Positions 52,720 to 62,035 of a stretch of 64,000 bases of DNA are shown piece after piece; position 1 is the first letter of the stretch, and every line of letters begins with the position of its first letter. Location: NCBI GenBank assembly GCA_964461115.1, contig CAYWSX010000010.1, forward strand, positions 1 through 64,000. The letters run 5' to 3'. Source of the DNA: RGIG2134 sp964461115. GTDB taxonomy: Bacteria > Cyanobacteriota > Vampirovibrionia > Gastranaerophilales > Gastranaerophilaceae. The notes under the pieces were generated by a model, which saw only the letters and a program-made list of their open reading frames with translations, ran no database searches and had not been told where the DNA came from. Both the position numbers and the translations under genes were made by a program.

Positions 52720-53518
52720 AATCGATAGCGGAAAGGTTAATCTGGGTTCCTCTTTTGTCCTTAGCACAAGCGATGCTGATCTTAGAGCCCAAGAAATTGT
52801 CAGCGCAAAAAAAATTGCGGCTGAAACAGTTGCTCGCGCTCAAGCTCAGGCACAGCAGATTATTGATGAAGCTAAACAACAGGCTGCTAAATATATTGAA
52901 GATGCAAACGCAAAGGCAAACGGCGATGTTGATGAAATAACGGAGCAAGCCCGACAGGAAGGTTTTGCGAAGGGTTACGAAGAGGGGCATGCTCAAGCTC
53001 AGCAGGATTTGATTGCGCAAATTGAAAATCTTGATAAATTTACTGCTTCTGAGTTTGAAATCAAAAAAAGAATTATAAAATCAGCGCATAATGACATTGT
53101 GAATTTAATTATTTCAATTTCTGATAAAGTATGCCATAAAAAACTGGATATAGATCCTGAGGTATTATGTTGCATTGTAAAATCTGCCGTAAATGAGCTT
53201 AAAGACAAGGAAGCGGTTACTTTAATCGTTAATCCGAATATGGCTCAGAAAATCTATGATATTTCTGAAACATTAAAAAATGATATTTTGTCTTTGAACT
53301 CTATAAAAATTATCGAAGATGTAAGTGTCTCGGAAGATGGCGCTATTGTAGAATCTATCAGCTCTCGCGTGGACAGCAGAGTGTCGGCGCAGATTGATGA
53401 AATAGCGCAAAAACTGCTTGTTGGTTTGCAATCGGTTGCAGAAGATGAATTGGTGGCGGAAACTGAGTCTGGAGCTCAATTTGAAGGCGGTCAAAATGAT
53501 GAATCTCTCGAGATATAA
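52712..53518 (+). CDS. fliH: Flagellar export regulator FliH
   Basis: 268 residues from a TTG start overlapping the fliG stop by eight bases, with AGAGGATG upstream. A long Ala/Gln-rich coiled coil (about 25-75) with 'EGFAKGYEEGHAQAQQD' leads to a C-terminal domain ending in acidic residues. FliH holds the ATPase FliI inactive and brings it to the export gate. The 3' end overlaps fliI by 23 bases. Confidence 0.85.
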   Translation: MSRIDSGKVNLGSSFVLSTSDADLRAQEIVSAKKIAAETVARAQAQAQQIIDEAKQQAAKYIEDANAKANGDVDEITEQARQEGFAKGYEEGHAQAQQDLIAQIENLDKFTASEFEIKKRIIKSAHNDIVNLIISISDKVCHKKLDIDPEVLCCIVKSAVNELKDKEAVTLIVNPNMAQKIYDISETLKNDILSLNSIKIIEDVSVSEDGAIVESISSRVDSRVSAQIDEIAQKLLVGLQSVAEDELVAETESGAQFEGGQNDESLEI

Positions 53519-54809
53519 CGAAATTATTGATAAAACGAACCCTCTTCGACCTTTGGGTAAAGTAATCCAAATTATCGGGCTTATTATTGAGGCTGACGGA
53601 CCGGAAGGAAGCATTGGTGATTTGTGCTACATTTACACCAAAAACGAGGATTCGCCGATTTCTGCTGAAATTGTAGGTTTTAAAGAGGATAGAATTCTTC
53701 TTATGCCTCTGGGCGCTATGGATGGATTAAGACCCGGCGCTGATGTTATAAATACAGGTTCTTCGATGAAAATTCAGGTCGGCCCCCAGCTTATGGGAAG
53801 GGTTTTGGACGGACTCGGAAGGCCGATTGATAATCTGGGTGAAGTAAATTCACAAGCCTTATACTCCACGCAGGCAGATCCTATAAATCCGCTAAAACGT
53901 TCTCTTATCCGTGAACCGTTGTCTTTGGGTATACGTTCGGTAGATGGATTTATGACAATCGGAAAAGGTCAGCGTGTAGGGATATTTGCGGGTTCAGGGG
54001 TTGGAAAATCCACTACACTCGCGATGATGGCAAAAAATACCGGTGCGGATTTGAACGTTATTGCTCTTATCGGTGAGCGTGGGCGTGAGGTTAGAGAATT
54101 TATAGAAACTACTATGGGCGCAGAGGGTATGAAACGCTCAATTGTAGTTGCTGCGACCAGTGAGCAGCCTTCCTTGGTTAAGATTAAGGCAGCTTTTGTC
54201 GCAATGGCGATTGCGGAATACTTCAGAGACCAGGGTAAAGACGTTTTGTTTATGCTGGATAGTGTTACGCGTATTGCAATGGCTCAACGCGAAGTTGGAC
54301 TTGCGGTCGGTGAGCCTCCTGCTACACGCGGTTATACGCCGTCTGTGTTTGCACTTATGCCGAAACTTTTGGAGCGGGCAGGAAGCAATGAAAAGGGCAC
54401 AATTACAGGGCTTTATACGGTTTTGGTCGAGGGTGATGACTTTAACGAACCGATTTCGGATACGGCAAGAAGTATCTTGGATGGTCACATTATGCTTTCG
54501 AGAGACTTGGCGCATAAAAACCACTATCCTGCCGTAGATGTTCTGCAAAGTGTTTCAAGGGTTATGAATGATGTCGTAGAGAAATCTCATAAAGCCGCTG
54601 CGGGCAAAATCAGAACATTGCTTGCGGCATATCGCAAAAATGAAGACTTAATCAATATTGGTGCGTATGTTCAGGGTTCAGACCCTGTGACAGACAAGGC
54701 GATTGCTCTTATGGAGACGATAAACTTCTTTTTACAGCAGGCTGTTGATGAGCCAATGGATTATTCAACCACAGTTGATGCTCTCTTGAAAATTGCAGAG
54801 CGAGTTTAA
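53496..54809 (+). CDS. fliI: Flagellum-specific ATP synthase FliI
   Basis: 437 residues from ATG 53496 (GAAGGCGG before it; ATG 53499 is nearly equivalent). Walker A 'GIFAGSGVGKSTTLAMMAK' near residue 170, Walker B 'VLFMLDSVTRIAMA', and 'GEPPATRGYTPSVFALMPKLLERAG', all conserved in FliI/SctN. It powers flagellar protein export. Its 3' end overlaps the convergent kinase gene by four bases. Confidence 0.97.
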   Translation: MMNLSRYNEIIDKTNPLRPLGKVIQIIGLIIEADGPEGSIGDLCYIYTKNEDSPISAEIVGFKEDRILLMPLGAMDGLRPGADVINTGSSMKIQVGPQLMGRVLDGLGRPIDNLGEVNSQALYSTQADPINPLKRSLIREPLSLGIRSVDGFMTIGKGQRVGIFAGSGVGKSTTLAMMAKNTGADLNVIALIGERGREVREFIETTMGAEGMKRSIVVAATSEQPSLVKIKAAFVAMAIAEYFRDQGKDVLFMLDSVTRIAMAQREVGLAVGEPPATRGYTPSVFALMPKLLERAGSNEKGTITGLYTVLVEGDDFNEPISDTARSILDGHIMLSRDLAHKNHYPAVDVLQSVSRVMNDVVEKSHKAAAGKIRTLLAAYRKNEDLINIGAYVQGSDPVTDKAIALMETINFFLQQAVDEPMDYSTTVDALLKIAERV

Positions 54810-56509
54810 TATGGAATATTTATAATAAATTCTGTACCGTTTTCGGTTTCGGATTCGAAGGTTATCCTGCCTTTGTGTTTTTCAACGATTTTTTTGGTTA
54901 TGGCAAGCCCTAATCCTGTTCCTACCCCGACGCCTTTTGACGTGTAGCCTGCTTGGAATATTTTTTCTTTATCTTTTTCTGAAATACCGCAGCCTGTGTC
55001 TTTGATTTTGATTGTGAGGTGTTTTGAGCCTTCAATTTTATTTTTGTCTGTTGTAATTGTGATTTGCCCGTTCCCCTCTATACTCTGGCATGCGTTTATT
55101 AAAATGTTCATGAAAACCTGATTAAGCATGTTCGGGTAGCAGTAAATAGGCTCAATTTCCCCGTAATTCTTCTCAATTTCTATTCGATTTTTAGTTTCGT
55201 GGCGAATCAGGTCGAGCGTTAAATCCAGTTCCTTATTTATGTCTGCAAGCTGCAATTCGGCTTCATCGAGGCGGACAAATTGTTTCAATGACGTGACTAT
55301 TTTGCTTATTCGTTTAATTGCCTCTTTGTCGATGGTGTTAAGCTCTTTAAATGTTTCAATTAATGAGTCGTTAGCGGTTGTTTGCTCAATTTTTTTGATA
55401 AGCCGCTCCAAGATTGAATTATTCGAATTGATAGAGGCAAGCGGCGTGTTGATTTCGTGCGCAACGCCTGCAATCAGTTGTCCTAAAGACGCCATTTTTT
55501 CGGAATTTATAAGATGAAGCTGGGTTTCTTTTAATTCTGTTAAAGCTTCTTCCAGCTTGATATTTTGAGCGTTAATCTGTTCAAATAAAGATGCCTGAAC
55601 CAGTGTGTTTGCAAGTTGAAGAGCGATTGATTTTAATACATCGTCTTCTTGCGAGAGCGAAATATTTTGATACGAAAGTACGACGAGAATACCCAGTAAT
55701 TTTGACTGCTGATAAACAGGCATGATGATTCTGTCGGCATTTGTTTTAAATCGTTCCGTGCTTTCGTTATATTCTTTTAGGCAGTGTGATATATGGTGAT
55801 TTCGGGCATTAATTGCACGATTTATTGATTCGTCAAAGGATATTTTTTTCTCTGATTCGGAGAGATATTTTGCAGGATAAATTTGTCGAATTTTATAGCC
55901 AAAATCTTCACTTGAAGCAAAATATGCCTTGAATCCCCCTAAAAGTGAGCAAAGTTCTTTCAAAGCTGAGGTGATAATTTTATCAATATTTACAGATTCA
56001 CGGATAAGGTTCGTGAAACGATTTAAAAGTGCCATTTTTATCGCTTGAGATTGCGCCTTTTGCTGGATTTGTGAATATTTTTGGTTTTCGGCTAAAAGTT
56101 CTGCGTACTCATTTTTTAATTCGTTAAAATTATGCAAAAGCCCGTCATATTTGTATTTTGCGGTTGTATCCGTAAAGGTGATGACGGTGATTTTTGGTGC
56201 GCTGTAGGAATTGATATCAAAATTCAAATATTCATTTTTATTTGTCTGATATACAGTCTGAGCAAAAAAAGTCTCTTTGGAGCTTAACGCAAACATAATA
56301 GGATTGTGGTTTTCTATGTTCTCGGTATTTAAGAGACAGATATCAAAGAAAAAACGAGACGAGAATCTGTCCAAATTTTTTATAACACCGAATGTGCATT
56401 TAAAAGAATTATTTGTATACAAAATTTCCTGATTATAATCAAGAATAATCACAGGTGTGGACTGATTGTCGAAAAATTCGATATTTTGTAACTTAGGCTC
56501 ACTGCTCAT
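54806..56509 (-). CDS. Sensor histidine kinase with PAS-like and GAF-like domains
   Basis: 567 residues, no membrane segment. N-terminal PAS-like domain (about 5-118), coiled coil (about 125-160), GAF-like domain (about 165-305), then HisKA with phospho-acceptor His351 ('AGVAHEINTPLAS') and HATPase ('NILINACQSI', 'IKDTGCGISEKDKEKIFQAGYTSK', 'GTGLGLAITKKIV'). It senses a cytoplasmic signal. No regulator is encoded next to it; the candidates in this window are at 25992 and 46450. Confidence 0.9.
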   Translation of the reverse strand: MSSEPKLQNIEFFDNQSTPVIILDYNQEILYTNNSFKCTFGVIKNLDRFSSRFFFDICLLNTENIENHNPIMFALSSKETFFAQTVYQTNKNEYLNFDINSYSAPKITVITFTDTTAKYKYDGLLHNFNELKNEYAELLAENQKYSQIQQKAQSQAIKMALLNRFTNLIRESVNIDKIITSALKELCSLLGGFKAYFASSEDFGYKIRQIYPAKYLSESEKKISFDESINRAINARNHHISHCLKEYNESTERFKTNADRIIMPVYQQSKLLGILVVLSYQNISLSQEDDVLKSIALQLANTLVQASLFEQINAQNIKLEEALTELKETQLHLINSEKMASLGQLIAGVAHEINTPLASINSNNSILERLIKKIEQTTANDSLIETFKELNTIDKEAIKRISKIVTSLKQFVRLDEAELQLADINKELDLTLDLIRHETKNRIEIEKNYGEIEPIYCYPNMLNQVFMNILINACQSIEGNGQITITTDKNKIEGSKHLTIKIKDTGCGISEKDKEKIFQAGYTSKGVGVGTGLGLAITKKIVEKHKGRITFESETENGTEFIINIPY

Positions 56510-56558
56510 AAGAAAATTATAGCATTGAGAAATGATAAGCGCAAAAACTGTACAAGGC

Positions 56559-57011
56559 TTAAATTAAAAGAATATAGTGGTTAAAATATGCAATTGCAAC
56601 GCCGAGAAGAGCTCCTGCAAGCACTTCAAGCGGAGTATGTCCTAACAGCTCTTTTAGTTTGTCCCCGATTAATTCAGGTTTGTGGGAATAAATATCTTCT
56701 TTTATTCTGTTTAAAACTGTTGCAATTTTACCGGCAGCACGTCTTACGCCTGCTGCATCATACATCACAACAAGAGAGTATCCGAAAGTTATTGCAAAAG
56801 GTATTGAGCTGTAACCAAGAATAATGCCCACGGTTGTTGCCATGCCGATTACACCTGCTGAATGAGAGCTCGGCATGCCGCCTGTTGTTGTCAGGATTTT
56901 GAAATCGACTTTGCGGTTAACAATTATATAGCCGATTAATTTGAGTATCTGTGCGAAGGCTGCCGCAAAAATGCCGTTAAATAAAACTTCGTACCCGTTG
57001 TTATAAATCAT
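56559..57011 (-). CDS. DUF212 (YuiD-like) divergent PAP2 family membrane protein
   Basis: 150 residues, four to five membrane helices. 'GGMPSSHSAGVIGMATTVG' carries the acid-phosphatase-like 'PSSHS' motif, followed by 'VVMYDAAGVRRAAGKIATVLN' and 'LLGHTPLEVLAGALLG', all typical of the family related to vanadium haloperoxidases. A phosphatase of lipid phosphates such as isoprenoid diphosphates is plausible given the prenyl synthase immediately upstream, which shares a one-base overlap. Confidence 0.85.
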   Translation of the reverse strand: MIYNNGYEVLFNGIFAAAFAQILKLIGYIIVNRKVDFKILTTTGGMPSSHSAGVIGMATTVGIILGYSSIPFAITFGYSLVVMYDAAGVRRAAGKIATVLNRIKEDIYSHKPELIGDKLKELLGHTPLEVLAGALLGVAIAYFNHYILLI

Positions 57012-57904
57012 TATTTCATCCTTGTTTCAATAAGTTCGGTGATATATAGCAAAAGTCCGCGCTCAGCGTTGGAATTGCCGATATCTTTTATTATATCACA
57101 GCTTTCGACGATAAGCGAATGTAAAGCTTCTTTAGCATTTTCTATGCCGTGAATGCTTGTGTAAGTGGCTTTACCGACTGCTTTATCTTTTCCGGGAGTT
57201 TTTCCGAGCGTTTCTAATGTGGCAGTTTCATCCAAGATATCATCAGCAATTTGGAATGCCAAGCCGATTTTGTCAGCGTATTCTGTTAATTTTTCAATCT
57301 CATCTTCATTCGCACCGCCCAAAATAGCGCCTGCTCTTATCGGAAAACGAAACATATCTGCGGTTTTGTGCTGATGTATAAAATCCAGAGTTTTTTCATC
57401 AATCTGTTTGCCTTCAGACTCGATATCTACTACTTGCCCCGCAATGATTCCATAGGCGCCTGCGGCTTTCATAAATTCACCGATAATACGAAGAATTTTT
57501 TCGGCAGAAATACTTTTTGGCGTTTTTTCAATAATTATCTGTGGTGCAAAACTCAAAAGTGCGTCACCGGCTAAAGTTGCCATTGCTTCGCCGAAAACTT
57601 TATGATTTGTAGGCTTTCCGCGTCTGAAATCATCATTATCCATGCAAGGCAGGTCATCGTGTATAAGGCTTTGCGCGTGGAGCATTTCAACAGCGCAAGC
57701 CGAAGGCAAAATTATATTCAAATCTTGACTAAAAAGCTTAAATGCTTCGATTGCCAAAATCGGACGAATTCTTTTTCCATCAGCTAAAACCGAATACCTC
57801 ATTGACTTGAAAATTGACTCGGGATAGCCTTCAGGAATATATTCGTCGAGTTTTTTTGTTATAAGTTCTTTATAATCCTTTAGTTTTTCTTCATTAGTTA
57901 TCAT
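57011..57904 (-). CDS. ispA: Polyprenyl (farnesyl/geranylgeranyl) diphosphate synthase
   Basis: 297 residues, all-helical. First Asp-rich motif 'DDLPCMDND' near residue 80, second 'DDILDETATLETLGKTPGKD' near 225. 'LADGKRIRPILAIEAF' and 'LIHDD' are also conserved. It condenses isopentenyl diphosphate into longer prenyl chains for quinones and carrier lipids. The start overlaps the end of rsgA by 11 bases, indicating co-translation. Confidence 0.92.
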   Translation of the reverse strand: MITNEEKLKDYKELITKKLDEYIPEGYPESIFKSMRYSVLADGKRIRPILAIEAFKLFSQDLNIILPSACAVEMLHAQSLIHDDLPCMDNDDFRRGKPTNHKVFGEAMATLAGDALLSFAPQIIIEKTPKSISAEKILRIIGEFMKAAGAYGIIAGQVVDIESEGKQIDEKTLDFIHQHKTADMFRFPIRAGAILGGANEDEIEKLTEYADKIGLAFQIADDILDETATLETLGKTPGKDKAVGKATYTSIHGIENAKEALHSLIVESCDIIKDIGNSNAERGLLLYITELIETRMK

Positions 57905-58928
57905 CGTCTTCTTCTTTCATTTTTATGCTTTGCTTTTCTACGTTTCGCCCGCTTTCACGGTTTTTTGTGCTGATTTTTACAACTTTTTTATCGTTATGAA
58001 ATTTGAAATTTTCTTCACGTTTTTTGCCTTGATATTTCACTTTTTCCTTGTATTCCCGGGCTTCTTCGACAAAATTCAAATAACTGTCGTATCTTGAAGG
58101 AGCGATTTCTTCGATATTTGCAATAACATTGCAGCCATTTTCTGTAATATGCAGGCAGTCGTTGAATTTGCAGCTATCATTAAACTCGAGCATTTCAGGG
58201 AATAATTTGTCTACATCAAGAGGCAGTAAAAAATCAAAACGAAGGTAGCTGAACCCCGGTGTATCTATTATTGCTGCAGTATTCCCGTTTGAAAGTTTTA
58301 CGGGTACAATTTCGCAATGTCGGGTTGTGTGTGTGCCGCGTTGTGTTTTTTCGCTGATTTCTTTGGTTTTTAAATGAAGTTCGGGGTTTAAGGCGTTTAT
58401 TAATGTTGATTTACCAACGCCGGACATTCCGCAAAGCGCGGAAATCTTTCCTTCAAGGACTTCTTCAAGGTCATCCAGTCCTGTTTTTTCCAATGCAGAG
58501 GTAAAAATAATGTCATAGCCGAGATTTTCATAGATATTGAAGACCGCATCCACAATCTCTTCAGATTCTGAGAGGTCTGTTTTGTTGAAGCATAAAATCG
58601 GCTTAATTCCGTGATATTCGCACAGGCAAAGATATCTGTCGAGTTGGTTCAAATCAAGTTCAGGCTCTTTGACTGCGCTTACAATTATCATTTGCTCAAC
58701 ATTAGCGACTTTGGGTCGCGGGATAAAACTCTTGCGCGATTTTACCTCAGAAATAAAGGCCTGACGCGATTGAATGTTTATTTCTACAAGTTTTGCAAAA
58801 TCTCCTACGACAACAGGCTCTTTTTGTTTCTTGAGAGTGCCTTCGAGCTTGCATTCAATAATTTCGCCGTTTAGGTGGGCGTAATAAAAATCACTGTGAA
58901 TTTTGAAAATCTGTGCTATATTTTCCAT
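57894..58928 (-). CDS. rsgA: Ribosome small-subunit-dependent GTPase RsgA
   Basis: 344 residues. N-terminal OB fold, circularly permuted GTPase: G4 'FNKTDLS', then G1 'GMSGVGKSTLINAL', G2/G3 'GTHTTRHCEIV' and 'DTPGFSYL'. The C-terminal zinc site is 'CKFNDCLHITENGC'. A Lys/Glu-rich tail follows that is longer than usual. It checks late 30S assembly. First gene of the rsgA-ispA-DUF212 cluster. Confidence 0.95.
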   Translation of the reverse strand: MENIAQIFKIHSDFYYAHLNGEIIECKLEGTLKKQKEPVVVGDFAKLVEINIQSRQAFISEVKSRKSFIPRPKVANVEQMIIVSAVKEPELDLNQLDRYLCLCEYHGIKPILCFNKTDLSESEEIVDAVFNIYENLGYDIIFTSALEKTGLDDLEEVLEGKISALCGMSGVGKSTLINALNPELHLKTKEISEKTQRGTHTTRHCEIVPVKLSNGNTAAIIDTPGFSYLRFDFLLPLDVDKLFPEMLEFNDSCKFNDCLHITENGCNVIANIEEIAPSRYDSYLNFVEEAREYKEKVKYQGKKREENFKFHNDKKVVKISTKNRESGRNVEKQSIKMKEEDDDN

Positions 58929-58977
58929 AACTGCAATAATAGCACGTAAATACCGATTTAGCTAGACCGTAAATGCC

Positions 58978-59598
58978 CTAAACGGGCACGTGTGCACTGT
59001 AAACAAGGCTTGCCCAGTCTTCGTAATAGCTGATTTGGGAAGCAGAGCCGCAAGGAATGTAAATCCGTCCTATATTTTCCATAGGGATACCAAGTGCAGA
59101 AGCTATTGCTGTTTGAATTACGTCGCCATGAGTCACTATGATGATTCTTTTTCCAATATTTTCAATGATTAAATTGGCAATTACATCATGAACCCGTTTG
59201 CACAATTCTTCACCCGTTTCCCCGCCTTCTGCCCAGAACGAAGCCCGATTTTTGTGATATTCGGCGAGCATTTCAGGATATTTTTTTTCAATTTGCTCAA
59301 ATGTCAAACCGTTCCACAGTCCGGATTTTCTTGTATATAAATTGTCGAGAATCTCAAAATCTATTCCGTATTCTTTTGATATGTAGTTGCAGGTTTGAAT
59401 CGTTCTCAAGTCAGAACTTGTGTAAATTCTGTCTACCTTTGGCGAGCGGCGTTGAACCCATTCTCCTATACGCTCGGCTTCAATTTTACCTGCTTCGTTA
59501 AGCGGCGGATAATTTTGGTTATCCTGAAATCGCATTTCGTCGGTGTAAATAGTCGAACCGTGTCTTATGAATGTAATTTTGCATTTTCTTTGAAACAT
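58978..59598 (-). CDS. Histidine phosphatase (phosphoglycerate mutase-like)
   Basis: 206 residues. The catalytic 'FIRHGSTIY' at residues 10-18 (His in RHG), 'LNEAGKIEAERIGEWV', 'YTSSDLRTIQTCNYI' and the second His in 'IIVTHGDVIQTAI' are all in place. Members include alpha-ribazole phosphatase and sugar or nucleotide phosphatases; the sequence does not decide between them. Divergent to mutS2, with a 67-base gap holding the mutS2 promoter. Confidence 0.88.
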   Translation of the reverse strand: MFQRKCKITFIRHGSTIYTDEMRFQDNQNYPPLNEAGKIEAERIGEWVQRRSPKVDRIYTSSDLRTIQTCNYISKEYGIDFEILDNLYTRKSGLWNGLTFEQIEKKYPEMLAEYHKNRASFWAEGGETGEELCKRVHDVIANLIIENIGKRIIIVTHGDVIQTAIASALGIPMENIGRIYIPCGSASQISYYEDWASLVYSAHVPV

Positions 59599-59653
59599 AG
59601 TTACAGTATAACATCATCCGCAAATTTTTTGTAATCTATTCTCATGATTTTGC

Positions 59654-59659
59654 TATAAT
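59654..59659 (+). promoter_or_regulatory. -10 box of mutS2, predicting a leaderless or near-leaderless transcript
   Basis: A perfect TATAAT ends six bases before ATG 59666. TTGTAA at 59629-59634 is a possible -35 with a 19-base spacer. No Shine-Dalgarno lies before the ATG. Confidence 0.45.
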
Positions 59660-59665
59660 AAATAT

Positions 59666-62035
59666 ATGGATAAATCGGCTAAAATCTTAGAATTTGATAA
59701 AGTGCTGGAAATTCTTTCTGCCTTTGCACGAAGCCACCCCGGACGTGACAAATGTCTTAATGCGCCTGTTTGGACGGACAAAAACCGTATAAATAAGGAA
59801 CTTGCATTCACAACCGAGGCTCGATATTTGCTAAATCAATTTATCGAACCTGATTTAGAGCTTTTGATTGATGTAAAGCCTTTGATAGAAAAAGCCAGAG
59901 CTTCTGTTACACTTGATTCTGAAGAACTTATTGAGGTTGCAAATCTTTTAAAATCTTCCCGGCTTATGAAAGGATATTTGGGAAAAAACAGCTCTTCTGC
60001 AGCCAATCTTTTAGAGTTTGACGAAAAATTGTTTGCCAACAGAGAGACGGAAGAAAAAATATATGGAACTTTTGATGGAGCTATGAATGTTAAAGATTTG
60101 GCTTCACCGATTTTAAAATCTTTGAGAATGTCATTGAGAGATACAGAACAGAATTTGAAACAGGAAATTTCGAAACTATTAAATTCTTCCTTTGTGAATA
60201 ATTTGCAAGACAATGTGTGGACGAAGAGAGACGATCGTGTTGTTTTTCAGGTCAAAGCAGAGTGCAAAAATAAAGTCGGCGGTATTGTCCATGATACATC
60301 GGCGTCGGGGCAAACGTTTTTTGTCGAGCCAAAACAGCTTGTAGGTTTGAATAATAAAGTGCGTGAGCTGCAAATTTCAATTCTTGCGGAGATAGAAAGA
60401 ATTTTGGCAGAACTTACTTTTCTTGCAGCACAAAATGGGGCAGAAATTTTGAAGAGTCTTGAAACCCTTGCCGAACTGGATTTTATTTTTGCCCGGGCAA
60501 GATATTCACTAAAAAATGATTTTGCCGCGCCTGTAATTTCCGAGGAAAAAACCCTTGATATAAAAGGACTAAAAAACCCTGTATTGATGTCAGTTACATC
60601 CGATGTCGTCACAAACAATTTCTATTTAGAAAAAGAAAAAAACTGTTTGATTATCACAGGATCTAATACCGGCGGAAAAACAGTTGTAATCAAAACTATC
60701 GGGCTAATGGTGCTCATGACCCGTGCAGGGCTTCATATTCCTTGTGATGAGGCTGTTATTTATCCGTTCGAAAAGGTTTTTGCCGATATCGGTGATGAGC
60801 AAAGCATTGTGCAGAGCTTATCCACCTTTTCGTCTCATATGAAAAATATTGTAAATATATTAAACAATGCAGATGATAAAAGTTTAGTTATTCTGGATGA
60901 AATTGCTGCGGGGACTGATCCTCAGGAAGGGGCTTCGCTCGCACAGGCGATTCTTGAGGAGCTGAGAAATAAGGGTTCGTTTATTCTTTGTACAACGCAT
61001 TACGGGGAATTGAAATCGCTTGCCTATACAAAAATTGGCTTTAAAAATGCGTCTGTAGAATTCAATACGGAGACGCTATCGCCTACCTACAAGCTTTTAA
61101 TGGACATTCCGGGTGCGAGTAATGCGATTGCTATTTCTATCAATCTCGGGCTTTCAAATTCTATTGCCGAGAAAGCAAAACAAATTCACTATACTCAAAA
61201 AGATACGACAGCAGAGGTTTTACAAGAGTTGCAGCACACTCAGCAATCACTTTCTCAGTCTGCTGAAAAAGCAAAAGAGCTTGAACAATCTGCAGGTGTT
61301 CTCAAGAAAGAATACACCGAAAAGCTCGATGACATAAAGAAAAATAAGAAAAAAAGCATAGATAATTATAAGAAAAAATATGAGTCCAAAATTAATCATG
61401 CCAAGAAAGAGATAAAAGAAATTTTGGATGAACTTCGTCAGGAAAAATCAGAAAAAATTGCCCGCCGTGCATATTCTCGTCTTGCAGAGCTTGAGCACCG
61501 CGCTCGTCAGGAATTTTCTGCCGACTTGGACGATGTTTCACAAAAATATCTGCCGATTGACTGGGACAATATAAAAATTGGCGATAAAATTATTCTAAAA
61601 GGGCTTGACCAGAAGGCTGAAATCGCTTCGCTTCCTGATAAAAACGGTAATGTACAAATCCAGATGGGACTCATTAAAACAAAAGTTAAGATGACTAAAC
61701 TTTCTGCTTTTGATTCAAATATTATCTCAAAACCTGTAAAATCTTCTATTTATCAGGCACCATCCAAAAAGTTTAATTATGACAGGCATGAATTGTCTCA
61801 AAACCTCGATTTGCGCGGGTTTCGGGCAGAAGAAGCTCTTGATGAGCTGGAAGCTTACCTTGACAAAGCCAGTCTTGCGAATTTGACACCTGTGTATATT
61901 ATCCACGGGCACGGTACGGGGGCTTTGAAGTCGATTTTGCGTGATTATATTTCAAGTTCACCTTATGTTTGTAAGTTCCGAGTAGGAGAGCAGGCGGAAG
62001 GCGGCGACGGTGTTACGGTTGTCGATATTAATTAG
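59666..62035 (+). CDS. mutS2: MutS2 family protein with Smr domain
   Basis: 789 residues. MutS-like core with clamp helices, Walker A 'ITGSNTGGKTVVIKTIG' near residue 330, Walker B 'LVILDEIAAGTDPQEG' and 'CTTHYGELKS'. A long coiled coil rich in Lys/Glu (about 515-605) and the C-terminal Smr endonuclease domain (about 705-789) with 'LDLRGFRAEEALDELEAYLDKA' and 'IIHGHGTGALKS'. MutS2 limits recombination and rescues stalled or collided ribosomes. Its 3' end overlaps the convergent gene by eight bases. Confidence 0.95.
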   Translation: MDKSAKILEFDKVLEILSAFARSHPGRDKCLNAPVWTDKNRINKELAFTTEARYLLNQFIEPDLELLIDVKPLIEKARASVTLDSEELIEVANLLKSSRLMKGYLGKNSSSAANLLEFDEKLFANRETEEKIYGTFDGAMNVKDLASPILKSLRMSLRDTEQNLKQEISKLLNSSFVNNLQDNVWTKRDDRVVFQVKAECKNKVGGIVHDTSASGQTFFVEPKQLVGLNNKVRELQISILAEIERILAELTFLAAQNGAEILKSLETLAELDFIFARARYSLKNDFAAPVISEEKTLDIKGLKNPVLMSVTSDVVTNNFYLEKEKNCLIITGSNTGGKTVVIKTIGLMVLMTRAGLHIPCDEAVIYPFEKVFADIGDEQSIVQSLSTFSSHMKNIVNILNNADDKSLVILDEIAAGTDPQEGASLAQAILEELRNKGSFILCTTHYGELKSLAYTKIGFKNASVEFNTETLSPTYKLLMDIPGASNAIAISINLGLSNSIAEKAKQIHYTQKDTTAEVLQELQHTQQSLSQSAEKAKELEQSAGVLKKEYTEKLDDIKKNKKKSIDNYKKKYESKINHAKKEIKEILDELRQEKSEKIARRAYSRLAELEHRARQEFSADLDDVSQKYLPIDWDNIKIGDKIILKGLDQKAEIASLPDKNGNVQIQMGLIKTKVKMTKLSAFDSNIISKPVKSSIYQAPSKKFNYDRHELSQNLDLRGFRAEEALDELEAYLDKASLANLTPVYIIHGHGTGALKSILRDYISSSPYVCKFRVGEQAEGGDGVTVVDIN

